From contig NZ_JACNMJ010000010.1 in assembly GCF_014526325.1 (NCBI RefSeq), positions 1-58,935 on the forward strand: DNA of 58,935 nt, given 5' to 3'. The translations under genes and the position numbers were made by a program. The notes beneath the pieces were generated by a model. It searched no databases. It was not told where the DNA came from and was given only the letters and a program-made list of their open reading frames with translations. This document shows, one piece after another, positions 27,812-37,464 of the stretch. Positions within the stretch are counted from its first letter, which is position 1; every line of letters starts with the position of its first letter. This stretch comes from Psychroserpens algicola. GTDB taxonomy: Bacteria > Bacteroidota > Bacteroidia > Flavobacteriales > Flavobacteriaceae.

Positions 27812-28957
27812 ATGACTAAGTTTTCCCATTTCGATTATATCATCATAGGAAATGGTTTAGCGGGCTTTCAGTTAGCTTTAAAACTGGCTTCAGATTCTTT
27901 TTTTAAAGACAAACAAATTGCGCTTATTGACCCTTCCGAAAAAAACACCAATGATAAAACTTGGAGTTTCTGGGAAACTAAACCTTCACAATGGGATACT
28001 ATCATTCATAAATCCTGGAGTAAAGCTTCCGTAAAAACTTCAAAAAAGAACATTGATTTACACCTTAAACCATATACCTATAATACCATTCGTGCAATAG
28101 ATTTTTACTCGGAAGCTAAAGCACAGCTCCATCAGCAGTCTAACATTCATCGTATTGTTGATCGGGTAATCGCTGTTTCTGAAAGACAACAAGTGACTGT
28201 TACTACCGAAACAAATTCTTATACAGCAACGCATGTATTTGATAGTCGCGTCCCCAAGGCATTTTCCGAAGAAAAGACAAACTATATTTCTATTGTTCAA
28301 CATTTTAAAGGTTGGGTAATACAAACCGATGAGGATACTTTTGATGATGACCATTTTACAATGATGGACTATCGTTTAAAAGATGGCAAGCAAACCAGCT
28401 TCACTTATGTGTTACCCTTTTCAAAAAGAGAAGCCTTAGTAGAGTTCACCTATTTTACTGAACATGTAGTTGATGACGCTGTTTATGACGACTATATCAA
28501 AACCTATATCACAGACTATTTAAAGATTGACAACTACACGATTATAGAAACTGAAACAGGCCAGATTCCTATGACGAACTATAACTTCGGAAAGTTTAAC
28601 ACTCAAAACATTACTAAAATTGGTACTGGTGGCGGATGGGTAAAAGGTTCTACTGGATATTCATTTAAACACACTGAAAAAAAAGTAGCGCTCATTATTG
28701 AAAATTTAAAATCGGGACGTTTACCATCTCATGGCTTATTCCGAAGAAAATACAAGTTTTACGACAAGGTGTTTCTTAAAGTCTTGAAAGATGAAAACCA
28801 CAAAGGTGAATGGATTTTTCAGCAATTTTATGATAAAAATTCGGTACAGACTATGTTTCGATTTTTAGATGAAGAATCTACCTTTGCTGAAGAATTTAAA
28901 ATAATGACCTCTCTTTTTTCCTGGTCATTTATCAAAGCCTTTTTTAAAACGCTTTAA
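27812..28957 (+). CDS. crtY: Lycopene beta-cyclase
   Basis: Closes the beta-ionone rings of lycopene. It has 381 residues, with the N-terminal dinucleotide fold DYIIIGNGLAGFQLALKLA, the FWETKP region and the GGWVKGSTGYSFKHT segment typical of CrtY/CrtL cyclases. With CrtI, CrtB and CrtZ it gives a complete path from geranylgeranyl diphosphate to zeaxanthin. Its 3' end overlaps that of the convergent thioredoxin-like gene by 14 bp. Confidence 0.92.
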   Translation: MTKFSHFDYIIIGNGLAGFQLALKLASDSFFKDKQIALIDPSEKNTNDKTWSFWETKPSQWDTIIHKSWSKASVKTSKKNIDLHLKPYTYNTIRAIDFYSEAKAQLHQQSNIHRIVDRVIAVSERQQVTVTTETNSYTATHVFDSRVPKAFSEEKTNYISIVQHFKGWVIQTDEDTFDDDHFTMMDYRLKDGKQTSFTYVLPFSKREALVEFTYFTEHVVDDAVYDDYIKTYITDYLKIDNYTIIETETGQIPMTNYNFGKFNTQNITKIGTGGGWVKGSTGYSFKHTEKKVALIIENLKSGRLPSHGLFRRKYKFYDKVFLKVLKDENHKGEWIFQQFYDKNSVQTMFRFLDEESTFAEEFKIMTSLFSWSFIKAFFKTL

Positions 28958-29522
28958 GCAAATCATCAATCGTTTTGGTAACCTTATCACTATGCCAATC
29001 GGCTGCACCAGATTTATCAATTACAATCGCTCCATTTTTATCGATAATAAACGTTCTCGGAATGGATGACACCTCAAATTCTGAAGGATATTGCGTCAAA
29101 GGTTGGTATACAGGAAAGCTGTAATCTTTATCCATCATAAATTTATGGAGTTTATCACTGTCTTCATTTGACACAAATAAAAATATAACATCCTCATTAG
29201 ATTTGTAATCTTGATACAGCTTTTCTAAGCTTGGCATTTCAGCAATACAAGGCGGACACCATGTCGCCCAGAAATTTAGGACAACCACTTTACCTTCCGC
29301 AGCAGAAAAATTAAAATCAGTTCCATCAACTGTTTGTAATTGCCAGTTATAGTTTTTTAGCTGAATCCGTTCCGAAGTATCAATTATAGAAGGTTTTATT
29401 ATCAATGCAAGTCCTTTATTAAGTAAAACTTGAATCGGCTGTCGTGTTTGTGGTACAATAAGCACTACAATAACAGCTATAAAAATAAGATTATAAATTT
29501 TTGCTTTTTTAGATTTTGCCAT
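28944..29522 (-). CDS. TlpA/ResA-like membrane-anchored thioredoxin
   Basis: 192 residues: a single N-terminal membrane helix (about 9-26) and a periplasmic thioredoxin-fold domain with the active site WATWCPPC near 88. It has the family cis-proline region (SSIPRTFIID) near 150. It probably reduces disulphides in cytochrome c or outer-membrane protein maturation. The start at 29522 is chosen because it puts the helix near the N terminus; an in-frame start at 29582 adds 20 unlikely residues. Confidence 0.88.
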   Translation of the reverse strand: MAKSKKAKIYNLIFIAVIVVLIVPQTRQPIQVLLNKGLALIIKPSIIDTSERIQLKNYNWQLQTVDGTDFNFSAAEGKVVVLNFWATWCPPCIAEMPSLEKLYQDYKSNEDVIFLFVSNEDSDKLHKFMMDKDYSFPVYQPLTQYPSEFEVSSIPRTFIIDKNGAIVIDKSGAADWHSDKVTKTIDDLLKAF

Positions 29523-29533
29523 AGGGATACAAA

Positions 29534-29567
29534 TAAGAAACGCATTACCATAGTCGGTAATACGTTT
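29534..29567 (-). terminator. Probable terminator of the repeat lipoprotein gene
   Basis: Stem AAACGCATTACC/GGTAATACGTTT (one mismatch) with loop ATAGTC. The T-run on the minus strand is short and interrupted, so termination may be weak. Confidence 0.55.
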
Positions 29568-29616
29568 CAAATCTAACAACAAAAACTCTAAATGTTGTAT
29601 GCTACTAATCCTTAAA

Positions 29617-30498
29617 TTAGTTTCTTGTTACAGATCCTGTAATTACAGTCACAGGTCCTGTTCCTAAAGAAAGTGCTGTATGTGTCATAGCATCGGTAGG
29701 CACCATATGTGCTAAAGGCTTTAAGGTAAATGGCATGGTACTATTATCTGGACTAGGTTCTACAGAAATCACAATCGTTTGTCCTCTTAAATCTGTTGGA
29801 AATATCATTCCTGCTGGAGCATTTTGCAAATAATCTTCTCCAGGATAATTTGGTCCGTTGTTAGCATCACCTTTAAACATTGATGTCGCGGCATTAGCAT
29901 CGGCAGCCGAAGGATCTGTAAAGGTTCCTGTACTAATTGGTGTCCCATTGATGACAGCCCAGCCTTCATACACCCAGCCATCTGTTAAGGTTGGCAAATC
30001 TAAACCAGTAACAGGGCTTCCACTCGAATTATCTAAAAACCAAACACCACTTTCTTCATTAGAATCATCAGTATCTGTTGGTGTTGCCAAAATGTAGGTT
30101 CCTGTCGAAGCACTAAAATTGGCAACAATACCATTAGAATCTACACTTGCTGAGTTTCCTGAAAAATCGCCTGCTAAAATTTTTGTAGCGGCTGGTGCAG
30201 GATCTGGATCAACTGCTGGTTCGATAGACAGTACAAATGTTGTGGCACTGTTTAATTGTTCAGTATCTACTGAAAAGGTCTGTGGAAATGCAACACTTGA
30301 AAAGGTTCCTGTAGAAACGGGAGCACCATCTACTATAATCCAACCTTCATAGACAAAATCATTACCAAGCGCTTCTAATCCGCTTAGGTTAAGAATTAAT
30401 TCTGAGTTTGTAGGATTTGAACTATTGTCATCATCACTACTGCAAGATGTAGCAAACATACCCATTGCTACTACTGCTAAAAACATTTTTTTAATCAT
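29617..30498 (-). CDS. Surface-type lipoprotein with two anti-sigma-factor-like repeats
   Basis: 293 residues. It has a lipoprotein signal (VVAMGMFATSC) followed by SSDDDNSS, matching the Bacteroidota surface-export signal. Two similar domains follow: LSGLEALGNDFVYEGWIIVDGAPVSTGTF (from about 37, shown here in shortened form: YEGWIIVDGAPVSTGTF) and YEGWAVINGTPISTGTFTD (about 167-186). The motif resembles the C-terminal domain of RskA-type anti-sigma factors, but no sigma-binding part or membrane helix is present. The function is unknown. Confidence 0.72.
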   Translation of the reverse strand: MIKKMFLAVVAMGMFATSCSSDDDNSSNPTNSELILNLSGLEALGNDFVYEGWIIVDGAPVSTGTFSSVAFPQTFSVDTEQLNSATTFVLSIEPAVDPDPAPAATKILAGDFSGNSASVDSNGIVANFSASTGTYILATPTDTDDSNEESGVWFLDNSSGSPVTGLDLPTLTDGWVYEGWAVINGTPISTGTFTDPSAADANAATSMFKGDANNGPNYPGEDYLQNAPAGMIFPTDLRGQTIVISVEPSPDNSTMPFTLKPLAHMVPTDAMTHTALSLGTGPVTVITGSVTRN

Positions 30499-30554
30499 CG
30501 CTTTATAATTTTAAAATTTATACTTCAAAATTATAAGGTTGCAGCTTCATAAAA

Positions 30555-30570
30555 TGTTAGCTAGCTAACA
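30555..30570. repeat. Perfect 16-bp palindrome
   Basis: TGTTAGCTAGCTAACA lies directly after the Crp/Fnr stop codon and about 57 bp before the lipoprotein start. On the minus strand it is followed by only four T residues. It could be a weak terminator of the regulator gene or an operator for the lipoprotein gene. Confidence 0.5.
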
Positions 30571-31242
30571 CTAAGCGATTTTTTTTAAAATTCTGATTTC
30601 TTTTCTATTGAAATTGAGGTAATTCTCTTCTTTAAGTTCGTTGAGAAGAATGTTGAGCGTCGATCTGGATGTGCCAATTAAAGAAGCCATATCTTTTTGG
30701 GTGTATGGATGTTTAATCACATGGTCTCCTGTTTTCTGACAGTCGTAACCATAATCGGAACACAATTCATCTAAAAACTCTACAAGCCGTGTTTTGGTGT
30801 CTTTAAACAAAAGCAACTGAAGTCGGCGTTCTAACTTTTTAAATTTAAATCCGATAAACTTATAGACTTTAAAACTAAAGGTTTGATTGTCTCGCATTAA
30901 GTCGTGCATTGTTGACACTCCTATTGGGCAAATAGACGTTTTATTATCTATAGATTGCGCAAATTCATCACGCTTATTATCGCCAAGAATGGCTTTTTCT
31001 CCAAATAACTCGCCTTTAGATAAAATGGCTTTTACGACTTCATCACCAGTATCAGTGTAATAGCCAATTTTTACTTTTCCTTTTTCAATAAGGTAGACTT
31101 TATTGGCTGAGTCGTCTTCAAAGTAGATGTAGTCTTTTTTCTTGTAGGCATCAAAATCATGATCTTTTTTATAGGCTTTGAATTTATGAGGACAAAGCAC
31201 CTTAAATAGGTTGACATCATCAAAGAACCACATGGACTGCAT
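30571..31242 (-). CDS. Crp/Fnr-family transcription regulator
   Basis: 223 residues with a cyclic-nucleotide-binding-type beta roll (about 30-120: VYLIEKGKVKIGYYTDTGDE, KGELFGEKAILG), a dimerisation helix, and a Crp-type winged helix-turn-helix (TQKDMASLIGTSRSTLNILL near 182). The start at 31242 is chosen because it matches the family N terminus (WFFDDVNLFKVLCPHK); the longer frame to 31311 has a non-conserved extension. A cyclase is encoded 23 kb away, so cAMP could be the ligand, but this is speculative. Confidence 0.87.
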   Translation of the reverse strand: MQSMWFFDDVNLFKVLCPHKFKAYKKDHDFDAYKKKDYIYFEDDSANKVYLIEKGKVKIGYYTDTGDEVVKAILSKGELFGEKAILGDNKRDEFAQSIDNKTSICPIGVSTMHDLMRDNQTFSFKVYKFIGFKFKKLERRLQLLLFKDTKTRLVEFLDELCSDYGYDCQKTGDHVIKHPYTQKDMASLIGTSRSTLNILLNELKEENYLNFNRKEIRILKKIA

Positions 31243-31308
31243 TTCGAAAGTTTTTGAGTTAGATATTTTAGCAGTCGCATCAACTTTAGAATCCTTACAA
31301 GTCGTTAA

Positions 31309-31339
31309 CAAAAAAAGCCCTTGAAAAAATCAAGGGCTT
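31309..31339 (-). terminator. Terminator of aconitase
   Basis: Stem GCCCTTGA/TCAAGGGC with an AAAAA loop, and T residues following on the minus strand. It lies about 25 bp after the acn stop. Confidence 0.85.
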
Positions 31340-31364
31340 CATCAATTAAATAACTTTTAAAATG

Positions 31365-33635
31365 CTAAGCAGCATTTTCTTTTTTAATTAAGTTTAAAGC
31401 AGAACCTTCATTATACCAGTCAATTTGAGATTGGTTATACGTATGGTTTACTTTAATAGTATCTTTTGTTCCATCAGCATGAACAATTTCAATTGTTAAT
31501 TGCTTGTCTGGAGCAAACTCGTTTAAATCTAAGAAGTTAAACGTATCATCTTCCTGAATTAAATCGTAATCACTTTCATTTGCAAAAGTTAATCCTAACA
31601 TTCCTTGTTTTTTAAGGTTGGTTTCGTGGATACGTGCAAACGATTTTACAATCACAGCTGCAACACCTAAATGACGTGGTTGCATAGCAGCATGCTCACG
31701 AGATGATCCTTCTCCGTAGTTATGATCTCCCACAACGATCGATTTAACTCCAGCAGCTTTATAAGCTCTAGCAGTATCTGGCACACCTCCATATTCACCT
31801 GTTAATTGGTTTTTAACAAAGTTGGTTTTCTTTCCAAAGGCATTTACAGCACCAATTAAAGTATTGTTTGCAATATTATCTAAATGTCCGCGGAAACGTA
31901 ACCAAGGTCCAGCCATAGAAATATGATCTGTTGTACATTTTCCGAAGGCTTTAATTAAAAGTTTAGCACCAGTAATCGAATCACCTAAAGGTTCGAAAGG
32001 TGTTAGTAATTGTAGACGTTCAGAATCTGAAGCAACTTTAACTTCTACACCACTTCCGTCTGCCATAGGCTCTAAATATCCGTTATCATCCACTGCAAAA
32101 CCTTTAGGAGGTAATTCCCATCCTGTTGGTTCATCAAGCATTACTTCTTCTCCGTTTTCGTTGATTAATTTATCAGTCATCGGATTAAAATCCAGGCGAC
32201 CAGCAATAGCAATTGCAGCTGTTATTTCAGGAGATGCGACGAAGGCATGCGTATTTGGATTTCCATCGGCACGCTTCGCAAAGTTTCTGTTAAATGAATG
32301 AACGATACTGTTTTTAGGTGCATTTTTAGGATCTTCATAACGAGCCCACTGCCCAATACATGGTCCGCAAGCATTCGTAAAAATCTTAGCATCTAATTTT
32401 TCAAAGATTTCAAGAATTCCGTCTCTTTCTGTTGTATATCGTACCATTTCAGAACCAGGATTGATTCCAAATTCTGCTTTCGTTTTTAAACCTTTATCTA
32501 AAGCTTGTTGTGCTACAGATGATGCACGTGATAAATCTTCATAAGAAGAATTGGTACACGACCCGATTAATCCCCATTCTACTTTTAATGGCCAATCGTT
32601 AGCTTTAGCTTTTTCGTTCATAGTTGAACCAACAGCAGTTGATAAATCTGGTGTAAACGGACCGTTTAATAACGGGTTCAATTCTGATAAATCAATATCA
32701 ATTACCTGATCAAAATATAATTCTGGATTCGCATATACTTCAGCATCACCAGTTAAATAGTCTTTAATTTGATTTGCAGCATCGGCAACATCTGGACGAT
32801 CTGTAGCACGTAAATAACGCTCCATAGATTCGTCATAACCAAATGTTGATGTTGTCGCTCCAATTTCGGCTCCCATATTACAAATGGTTCCTTTACCCGT
32901 ACACGACATTCCTGTAGCTCCTGGTCCGAAATATTCAACAATAGCTCCTGTTCCACCTTTAACAGTTAAAATATCAGCTACTTTAAGAATAACGTCTTTA
33001 GGTGCTGTCCATCCAGATAATTTACCTGTTAATCTTACACCAATTAACTTCGGAAATTTCAACTCCCAAGCCATACCAGCCATCACATCAACAGCATCTG
33101 CTCCACCTACACCAATGGCAACCATTCCTAATCCACCTGCATTTACGGTGTGAGAATCGGTTCCAATCATCATTCCGCCAGGAAATGCATAATTTTCTAA
33201 TACTACCTGATGAATAATTCCTGCGCCAGGTTTCCAGAAACCAATTCCGTATTTATTTGAAACAGACTCTAAGAAATTAAACACTTCGTTACTCGTATTG
33301 ATAGCATGTTGCAAATCTGAAGTTGCTCCATTTTTAGCTTGAATCAAGTGATCACAATGTACAGTTGTTGGAACAGCCACTTTAGGCTTTCCAGCTTGCA
33401 TAAATTGCAATAAAGCCATTTGTGCTGTTGCATCCTGACACGCTACTCTATCTGGTGCAAAATCGACATAGTCTTTACCTCTAGTAAAAGCTTTTGTTGG
33501 ATTGCCATCCCAAAGATGTGAGTATAATATTTTTTCTGAAAGTGTTAATGGTTTACCAACAATATCACGAGCTGCATCTACACGCTCAGTCATATTAGCA
33601 TAAACCTTTTTTATCATGTCTATATCAAAAGCCAT
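31365..33635 (-). CDS. acn: Aconitate hydratase
   Basis: Interconverts citrate and isocitrate in the TCA cycle with a [4Fe-4S] cluster. It has 756 residues, of the mitochondrial/aconitase A-like length. Cluster cysteines are in GSCTNSS and [10 protein letters not shown], substrate motifs in [13 protein letters not shown] and [15 protein letters not shown]. The C-terminal swivel domain is complete. Single gene with its own terminator and a -7 box 43 bp upstream. Confidence 0.96.
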   Translation of the reverse strand: MAFDIDMIKKVYANMTERVDAARDIVGKPLTLSEKILYSHLWDGNPTKAFTRGKDYVDFAPDRVACQDATAQMALLQFMQAGKPKVAVPTTVHCDHLIQAKNGATSDLQHAINTSNEVFNFLESVSNKYGIGFWKPGAGIIHQVVLENYAFPGGMMIGTDSHTVNAGGLGMVAIGVGGADAVDVMAGMAWELKFPKLIGVRLTGKLSGWTAPKDVILKVADILTVKGGTGAIVEYFGPGATGMSCTGKGTICNMGAEIGATTSTFGYDESMERYLRATDRPDVADAANQIKDYLTGDAEVYANPELYFDQVIDIDLSELNPLLNGPFTPDLSTAVGSTMNEKAKANDWPLKVEWGLIGSCTNSSYEDLSRASSVAQQALDKGLKTKAEFGINPGSEMVRYTTERDGILEIFEKLDAKIFTNACGPCIGQWARYEDPKNAPKNSIVHSFNRNFAKRADGNPNTHAFVASPEITAAIAIAGRLDFNPMTDKLINENGEEVMLDEPTGWELPPKGFAVDDNGYLEPMADGSGVEVKVASDSERLQLLTPFEPLGDSITGAKLLIKAFGKCTTDHISMAGPWLRFRGHLDNIANNTLIGAVNAFGKKTNFVKNQLTGEYGGVPDTARAYKAAGVKSIVVGDHNYGEGSSREHAAMQPRHLGVAAVIVKSFARIHETNLKKQGMLGLTFANESDYDLIQEDDTFNFLDLNEFAPDKQLTIEIVHADGTKDTIKVNHTYNQSQIDWYNEGSALNLIKKENAA

Positions 33636-33677
33636 ATATATTTATTAAAGGGTTAATTATCGTATTAAAAAGTCTCG

Positions 33678-33685
33678 CAAAATTA
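33678..33685 (-). promoter_or_regulatory. -7 box of acn
   Basis: On the minus strand TAATTTTG matches TAnnTTTG, 43 bp before the start. The -33 element is not clear. The rest of 33636-33826 is AT-rich with nothing else assignable. Confidence 0.45.
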
Positions 33686-33826
33686 CGAATTTTAAAACAT
33701 ATTTAAAAATATGTAACAAAATGCTAAAAACATTAAACATAACTCACTAAAACCATTATTTTTTAGACTTAAAATGAAATATTAACAAAAAAAATAGGTC
33801 AAAATTATTAAATTAACAAATACATC

Positions 33827-34963
33827 TTATTTAAAATGATTCTTAATTCTATCAGAATCACGAAGATTGGTCATTGGTCGTTCAAAAAGTATATACAATA
33901 TATACGATAGCATTATTGTCACCACAATATATATGGTAAGATAGATTGTAAGTGTTGATGTTGACAACGCTTCCGTAGGAAAAAAATGTTTCATGAGTTG
34001 CATCACTACAGAATAGTGAATTAAATACATAGAATAAGAAATCAAACTAATGAGAGTTACTGGTATCAAAATAAATTTAGGTGCCGATTTCAGCTGTGAT
34101 AAAAACGGAAGTGTGAATGCAATTGCTATGGAGTTAATCGGTAGGTAAAGTACATTCCAAAAAAAGGGATGACTTTCTATAAAGATCTGTTTCATAGGCA
34201 CTACAAAATTCAACCCTAAAAACATAAGACCTCCAAGTATTAAAAATAAATAACGATAACGTTTCCAAAATGAAACCCAATTAATCGATACATAAGCTGC
34301 TAAAACACCATAATAAATGGCATCGATTCTATATATGGTCACCGCTTTTAAATTTACATTCCAAAATATCATATTCGCATTTGGGTGACTAGTGTTATAA
34401 AACACTTTGGTGATAAAAAAGAACAGTAGAATCACACCTGTCACATAAAAGAATAATCTGGATCTGTTAATTTTCAGTTTAAAAAATAGTACAAGGTATA
34501 GTAATAATGGTCCGATGATATACGCAAACTCTTCGATAGGCAAACTCCAGGATTCACCAAAAAAGAGCGGCATTTCCCAAGCAAAATTCTGAATAAAGAA
34601 GGCATACTGCCATACGTGATCAGGCAAAACAGTTCCTAAAAACAGAGCTAAAACCAGATTAAATAACAGAATTAAATAATAATTGGGCAACGTTCTAAAC
34701 CAGCGTCTTACCCAAAAATAGCTTACACTTTTAAAATTAAAATCATCATTTACAAACAGACGATAAATCAATCTTCCTATCAAAAAACCACTCAGTACGA
34801 AGAATATTTCTACGCCTAAAACACCTGCAATACTCATTAAGTCAGTAAGTACATTTTTTGCTGGCGGAAAAATCCAAACTGCATGCGAGGCTACAACTAG
34901 CAAAATAGCAACAGCTCTCATAATATCTAAACCAAAAATGCGCTTTTCGTAATCTATTTTCAT
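33827..34963 (-). CDS. Acyltransferase 3 family membrane protein (OafA/YrhL-like)
   Basis: 378 residues with about ten membrane helices. The N-terminal signature GLDIMRAVAILLVVASHA with the catalytic-type histidine, followed by FFVLSGFLIGRLI, identifies the acyltransferase 3 family, which O-acetylates surface sugars, peptidoglycan or antibiotics. The substrate is unknown. It stands alone between acn and divergent genes. Confidence 0.87.
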   Translation of the reverse strand: MKIDYEKRIFGLDIMRAVAILLVVASHAVWIFPPAKNVLTDLMSIAGVLGVEIFFVLSGFLIGRLIYRLFVNDDFNFKSVSYFWVRRWFRTLPNYYLILLFNLVLALFLGTVLPDHVWQYAFFIQNFAWEMPLFFGESWSLPIEEFAYIIGPLLLYLVLFFKLKINRSRLFFYVTGVILLFFFITKVFYNTSHPNANMIFWNVNLKAVTIYRIDAIYYGVLAAYVSINWVSFWKRYRYLFLILGGLMFLGLNFVVPMKQIFIESHPFFWNVLYLPINSIAIAFTLPFLSQLKSAPKFILIPVTLISLISYSMYLIHYSVVMQLMKHFFPTEALSTSTLTIYLTIYIVVTIMLSYILYILFERPMTNLRDSDRIKNHFK

Positions 34964-35016
34964 TTATATGATTCAACCTATGCCCAGCTATATTTTTTTT
35001 ATACTAGACGATTCAT

Positions 35017-35024
35017 TACATTTG
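35017..35024 (+). promoter_or_regulatory. -7 box of the copper-protein pair
   Basis: TACATTTG, 16 bp before the start codon, implying a short leader. There is no clear TTG at -33. Confidence 0.45.
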
Positions 35025-35040
35025 ATTATACACAAAACTG

Positions 35041-36183
35041 ATGCGTAAGACGTTTAAATTTATATTAATTTTTCTTGTTCTGGTGCTCGCTGGCGGATTT
35101 ATTTATTTCAAATCTTTAAAAACAAGACACCAGGAACTCATCAAGTCTAAAATTTATTACACGTTAAATATAGTAGATTCTGAATGGAAAAAAGACCTCA
35201 GCGATAACAGTGTTGTATTTACCTCTCCAACCTTTGTAATTAGTAATATTTATAAATCTATGGAAGGTCCTAAATCAGATCAGTATGTCGTTATTGACGA
35301 CACAAAAGAGGAGTTGTTATTTTTAACAGCATTTAAAACTAATGCGGTGTCTTCGGATGAATCGCGTCAAATGTCTAATGATTTTGTTTGTCATACTAAT
35401 TTTGAATATCGCGATGCCGAGCATTATAACCGTTGGAATATGACCAATCGCATCAATTCTCAATATCCAAGAATCACTTCGATAAGTAATGGTGTAGAAG
35501 ATTTCGAATTACCTGACGGATTTGGTTTCCCTGTATTTTCAAATGAACGTTTATTTATTAATGCACAGGCACTTAACCATAACATCACAGATTCTACATT
35601 TCACATCAAGCATAAAATCAAAATTGGCTATGTAAAAAACAGTGAAAAAACATTAATTCCCTTACAGCCAAAAACGGTATTTATGATGTTTCCTTTTGAT
35701 CCTGAAAACCCGTATCAAGGTCCGACAGAACTCCTTCCTAATGCCTGTATTCCTGTGGAAACAAAAAATCACACTTACATAGACACGAAAGGAAATCCCT
35801 TATCTGGTCACTGGATTATCAAACCAGGAGCCTATAATTATGTATACGACACTACCGAACAATTAAAAATTAAAGACAGCATACGATTACATCAAATCAC
35901 ATCGCATTTACACCCGTTTGCTAATCGTTTTCAGCTACGAGACAAAACTACAGGTGAAGTCATTTATGATTGTAAAAGTGAAAATTTCACAGATAAAATC
36001 GGATTAAAAACTACACCTTCATTTTCTAGTCAGAAAGGTGTTTGGCTATATGAAGATCATAAATATGAAATGTTACTTGATGTTGATAACACCACTGAAA
36101 AGAATCAAGAAATGATGGCGAGTATGGCTATTTTTTATTACGATCCTGAAATGCATGATAAGATAAGTGCACTAAAACTTTGA
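35041..36183 (+). CDS. Membrane-anchored protein resembling copper type II (PHM-like) monooxygenases
   Basis: 380 residues with one N-terminal helix (about 7-23), then an extracytoplasmic region. No family is certain, but several features line up with the two-domain PHM/dopamine-beta-monooxygenase fold: H118 (VCHTN), H180 in ALNHNITDSTFHIKHKIKIGY (compare the LQxHYxN segment), an H289-x-H291 pair (TSHLHPFANRF) for the second copper, and methionines before an aromatic pair (MMASMAIFYYDPE, 358-370). The next gene, 4 bp away, encodes a SCO copper chaperone, which supports copper binding. Function inferred. Confidence 0.5.
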   Translation: MRKTFKFILIFLVLVLAGGFIYFKSLKTRHQELIKSKIYYTLNIVDSEWKKDLSDNSVVFTSPTFVISNIYKSMEGPKSDQYVVIDDTKEELLFLTAFKTNAVSSDESRQMSNDFVCHTNFEYRDAEHYNRWNMTNRINSQYPRITSISNGVEDFELPDGFGFPVFSNERLFINAQALNHNITDSTFHIKHKIKIGYVKNSEKTLIPLQPKTVFMMFPFDPENPYQGPTELLPNACIPVETKNHTYIDTKGNPLSGHWIIKPGAYNYVYDTTEQLKIKDSIRLHQITSHLHPFANRFQLRDKTTGEVIYDCKSENFTDKIGLKTTPSFSSQKGVWLYEDHKYEMLLDVDNTTEKNQEMMASMAIFYYDPEMHDKISALKL

Positions 36184-36187
36184 CCTC

Positions 36188-36787
36188 TTGAAATTTAAAA
36201 TCCTTTTACTTACTCTTTTTTGCGTAATGGCTTGCAAGGAATCAGCTTCAGAACTTCCTATTTTAAGCTACAATTTTAAAGACGGAAACAAAGAACTATA
36301 TACCATTGATGACTTTTCGCTAGTAAATCAGGATGGAGATACTATTTCGGGTAAATCTACCAAAGGTATTGTGCATACTATGAATTTTTTCTTTACGACC
36401 TGCCCTTCTATTTGTCCGCCAATGCGTATCAAGCAACAGGAACTTTCAGAAGCCTTTTCCGAAGAAAACCAGTTTAAACAATTTTCGATTTCTATAGATT
36501 TTAAAAATGACACCTTAGCGCGACTTCAGCAATACGCTAAGCGACATGATATAAATACCAAGCAGTGGCAGTTATTACGAGCAGTGTCAGAAACAGAATT
36601 AGAAAAGATAGCACAACAGCTGAAAACAAATTTTAAACCCAATGATGAGGATGGTACCGACTTTTACCATTCGAGCTATGTGGCTTTAATTGACAAGAAT
36701 CAATATATACGCGGATTTTATAATATTCTTATTGATGACGAAGTTCAGCTTTTAAAATCAGATATAGCTCAATTATTGAAGCAATAA
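36188..36787 (+). CDS. SCO1/SenC-type copper chaperone lipoprotein
   Basis: 199 residues, starting at TTG 36188. That start gives a lipoprotein signal (KFKILLLTLFCVMAC) and lies 4 bp after the preceding stop. The thioredoxin-like domain carries the SCO copper ligands: C72-x3-C76 (TTCPSICPPM) and H161 (DFYHSSY). SCO proteins load copper into cytochrome oxidase CuA; here the partner may be the adjacent PHM-like protein. It ends in a good terminator. Confidence 0.9.
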   Translation: MKFKILLLTLFCVMACKESASELPILSYNFKDGNKELYTIDDFSLVNQDGDTISGKSTKGIVHTMNFFFTTCPSICPPMRIKQQELSEAFSEENQFKQFSISIDFKNDTLARLQQYAKRHDINTKQWQLLRAVSETELEKIAQQLKTNFKPNDEDGTDFYHSSYVALIDKNQYIRGFYNILIDDEVQLLKSDIAQLLKQ

Positions 36788-36822
36788 AAAAACGATTACC
36801 AGAAATGATAATCGTTTTTTTG
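36786..36822. terminator. Bidirectional terminator
   Basis: Stem AAAAACGATTA/TAATCGTTTTT with a 10-base loop and A/T runs on both sides, between the convergent SCO and lipoprotein genes. Confidence 0.82.
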
Positions 36823-36840
36823 GTCTATATAAGGTATTAC

Positions 36841-37422
36841 TTATTGAAATACCGAATAACTTACATTTGTAAATGTTCCTGTATACGTCATATATTCTTC
36901 ATCTTGAGAATTAAAATTTCTTAAGAGCACATCAAAAGTTCCAGACACTTCTAAGTTTGAAGCATCATTACTTGTTATAGTGATATCTCCGATATCTTCA
37001 AGATCGTTTAATTCTGAAATAAAGACTTCCTGACCAATGAGAAAGGTTACTAAAGCTTCATCGCAATACGTTGTACCATTAATAGATTCACAATCTGTAT
37101 CTGGTCCCATTTCGGTATTGGTATTATATGATTTTACAACCACGCCATCTGCAGGAGGATTTTGAAATTCCCAGTTTGAAATCGACAAAATAAACGTTCC
37201 GCCATCTATGTCACAACGCAAGTCTAAACGTCTGGCTCCTTGATCGCCTTGAGACGTGATAATTAGTGTGTTATTAATATTTTCGCCTTCAAATGTGACA
37301 CCATTTTTAATAACAATAAAGGATTCTGTTCCTCCTGATGGCGAATCACCACTACTATCATCACTACTACATGACATGAATGTGAATACAACTAAGGCTA
37401 AGGCAAGTAATTTAAATTTCAT
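36841..37422 (-). CDS. Surface-type lipoprotein of unknown function
   Basis: 193 residues. It has a lipoprotein signal (ALVVFTFMSC) then SSDDSSGDS, matching the surface-export signal. The mature part is beta-rich with three further cysteines (LRCD, TDCES, TYCDE). It may belong to a small-lipoprotein family common in Flavobacteriia, but no function is known. It lies between the SCO and MoxR genes. Confidence 0.7.
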   Translation of the reverse strand: MKFKLLALALVVFTFMSCSSDDSSGDSPSGGTESFIVIKNGVTFEGENINNTLIITSQGDQGARRLDLRCDIDGGTFILSISNWEFQNPPADGVVVKSYNTNTEMGPDTDCESINGTTYCDEALVTFLIGQEVFISELNDLEDIGDITITSNDASNLEVSGTFDVLLRNFNSQDEEYMTYTGTFTNVSYSVFQ

Positions 37423-37464
37423 AAATTTTGTGTTTTAGATTTAGGGTCTAAAATACAAAAGTTA

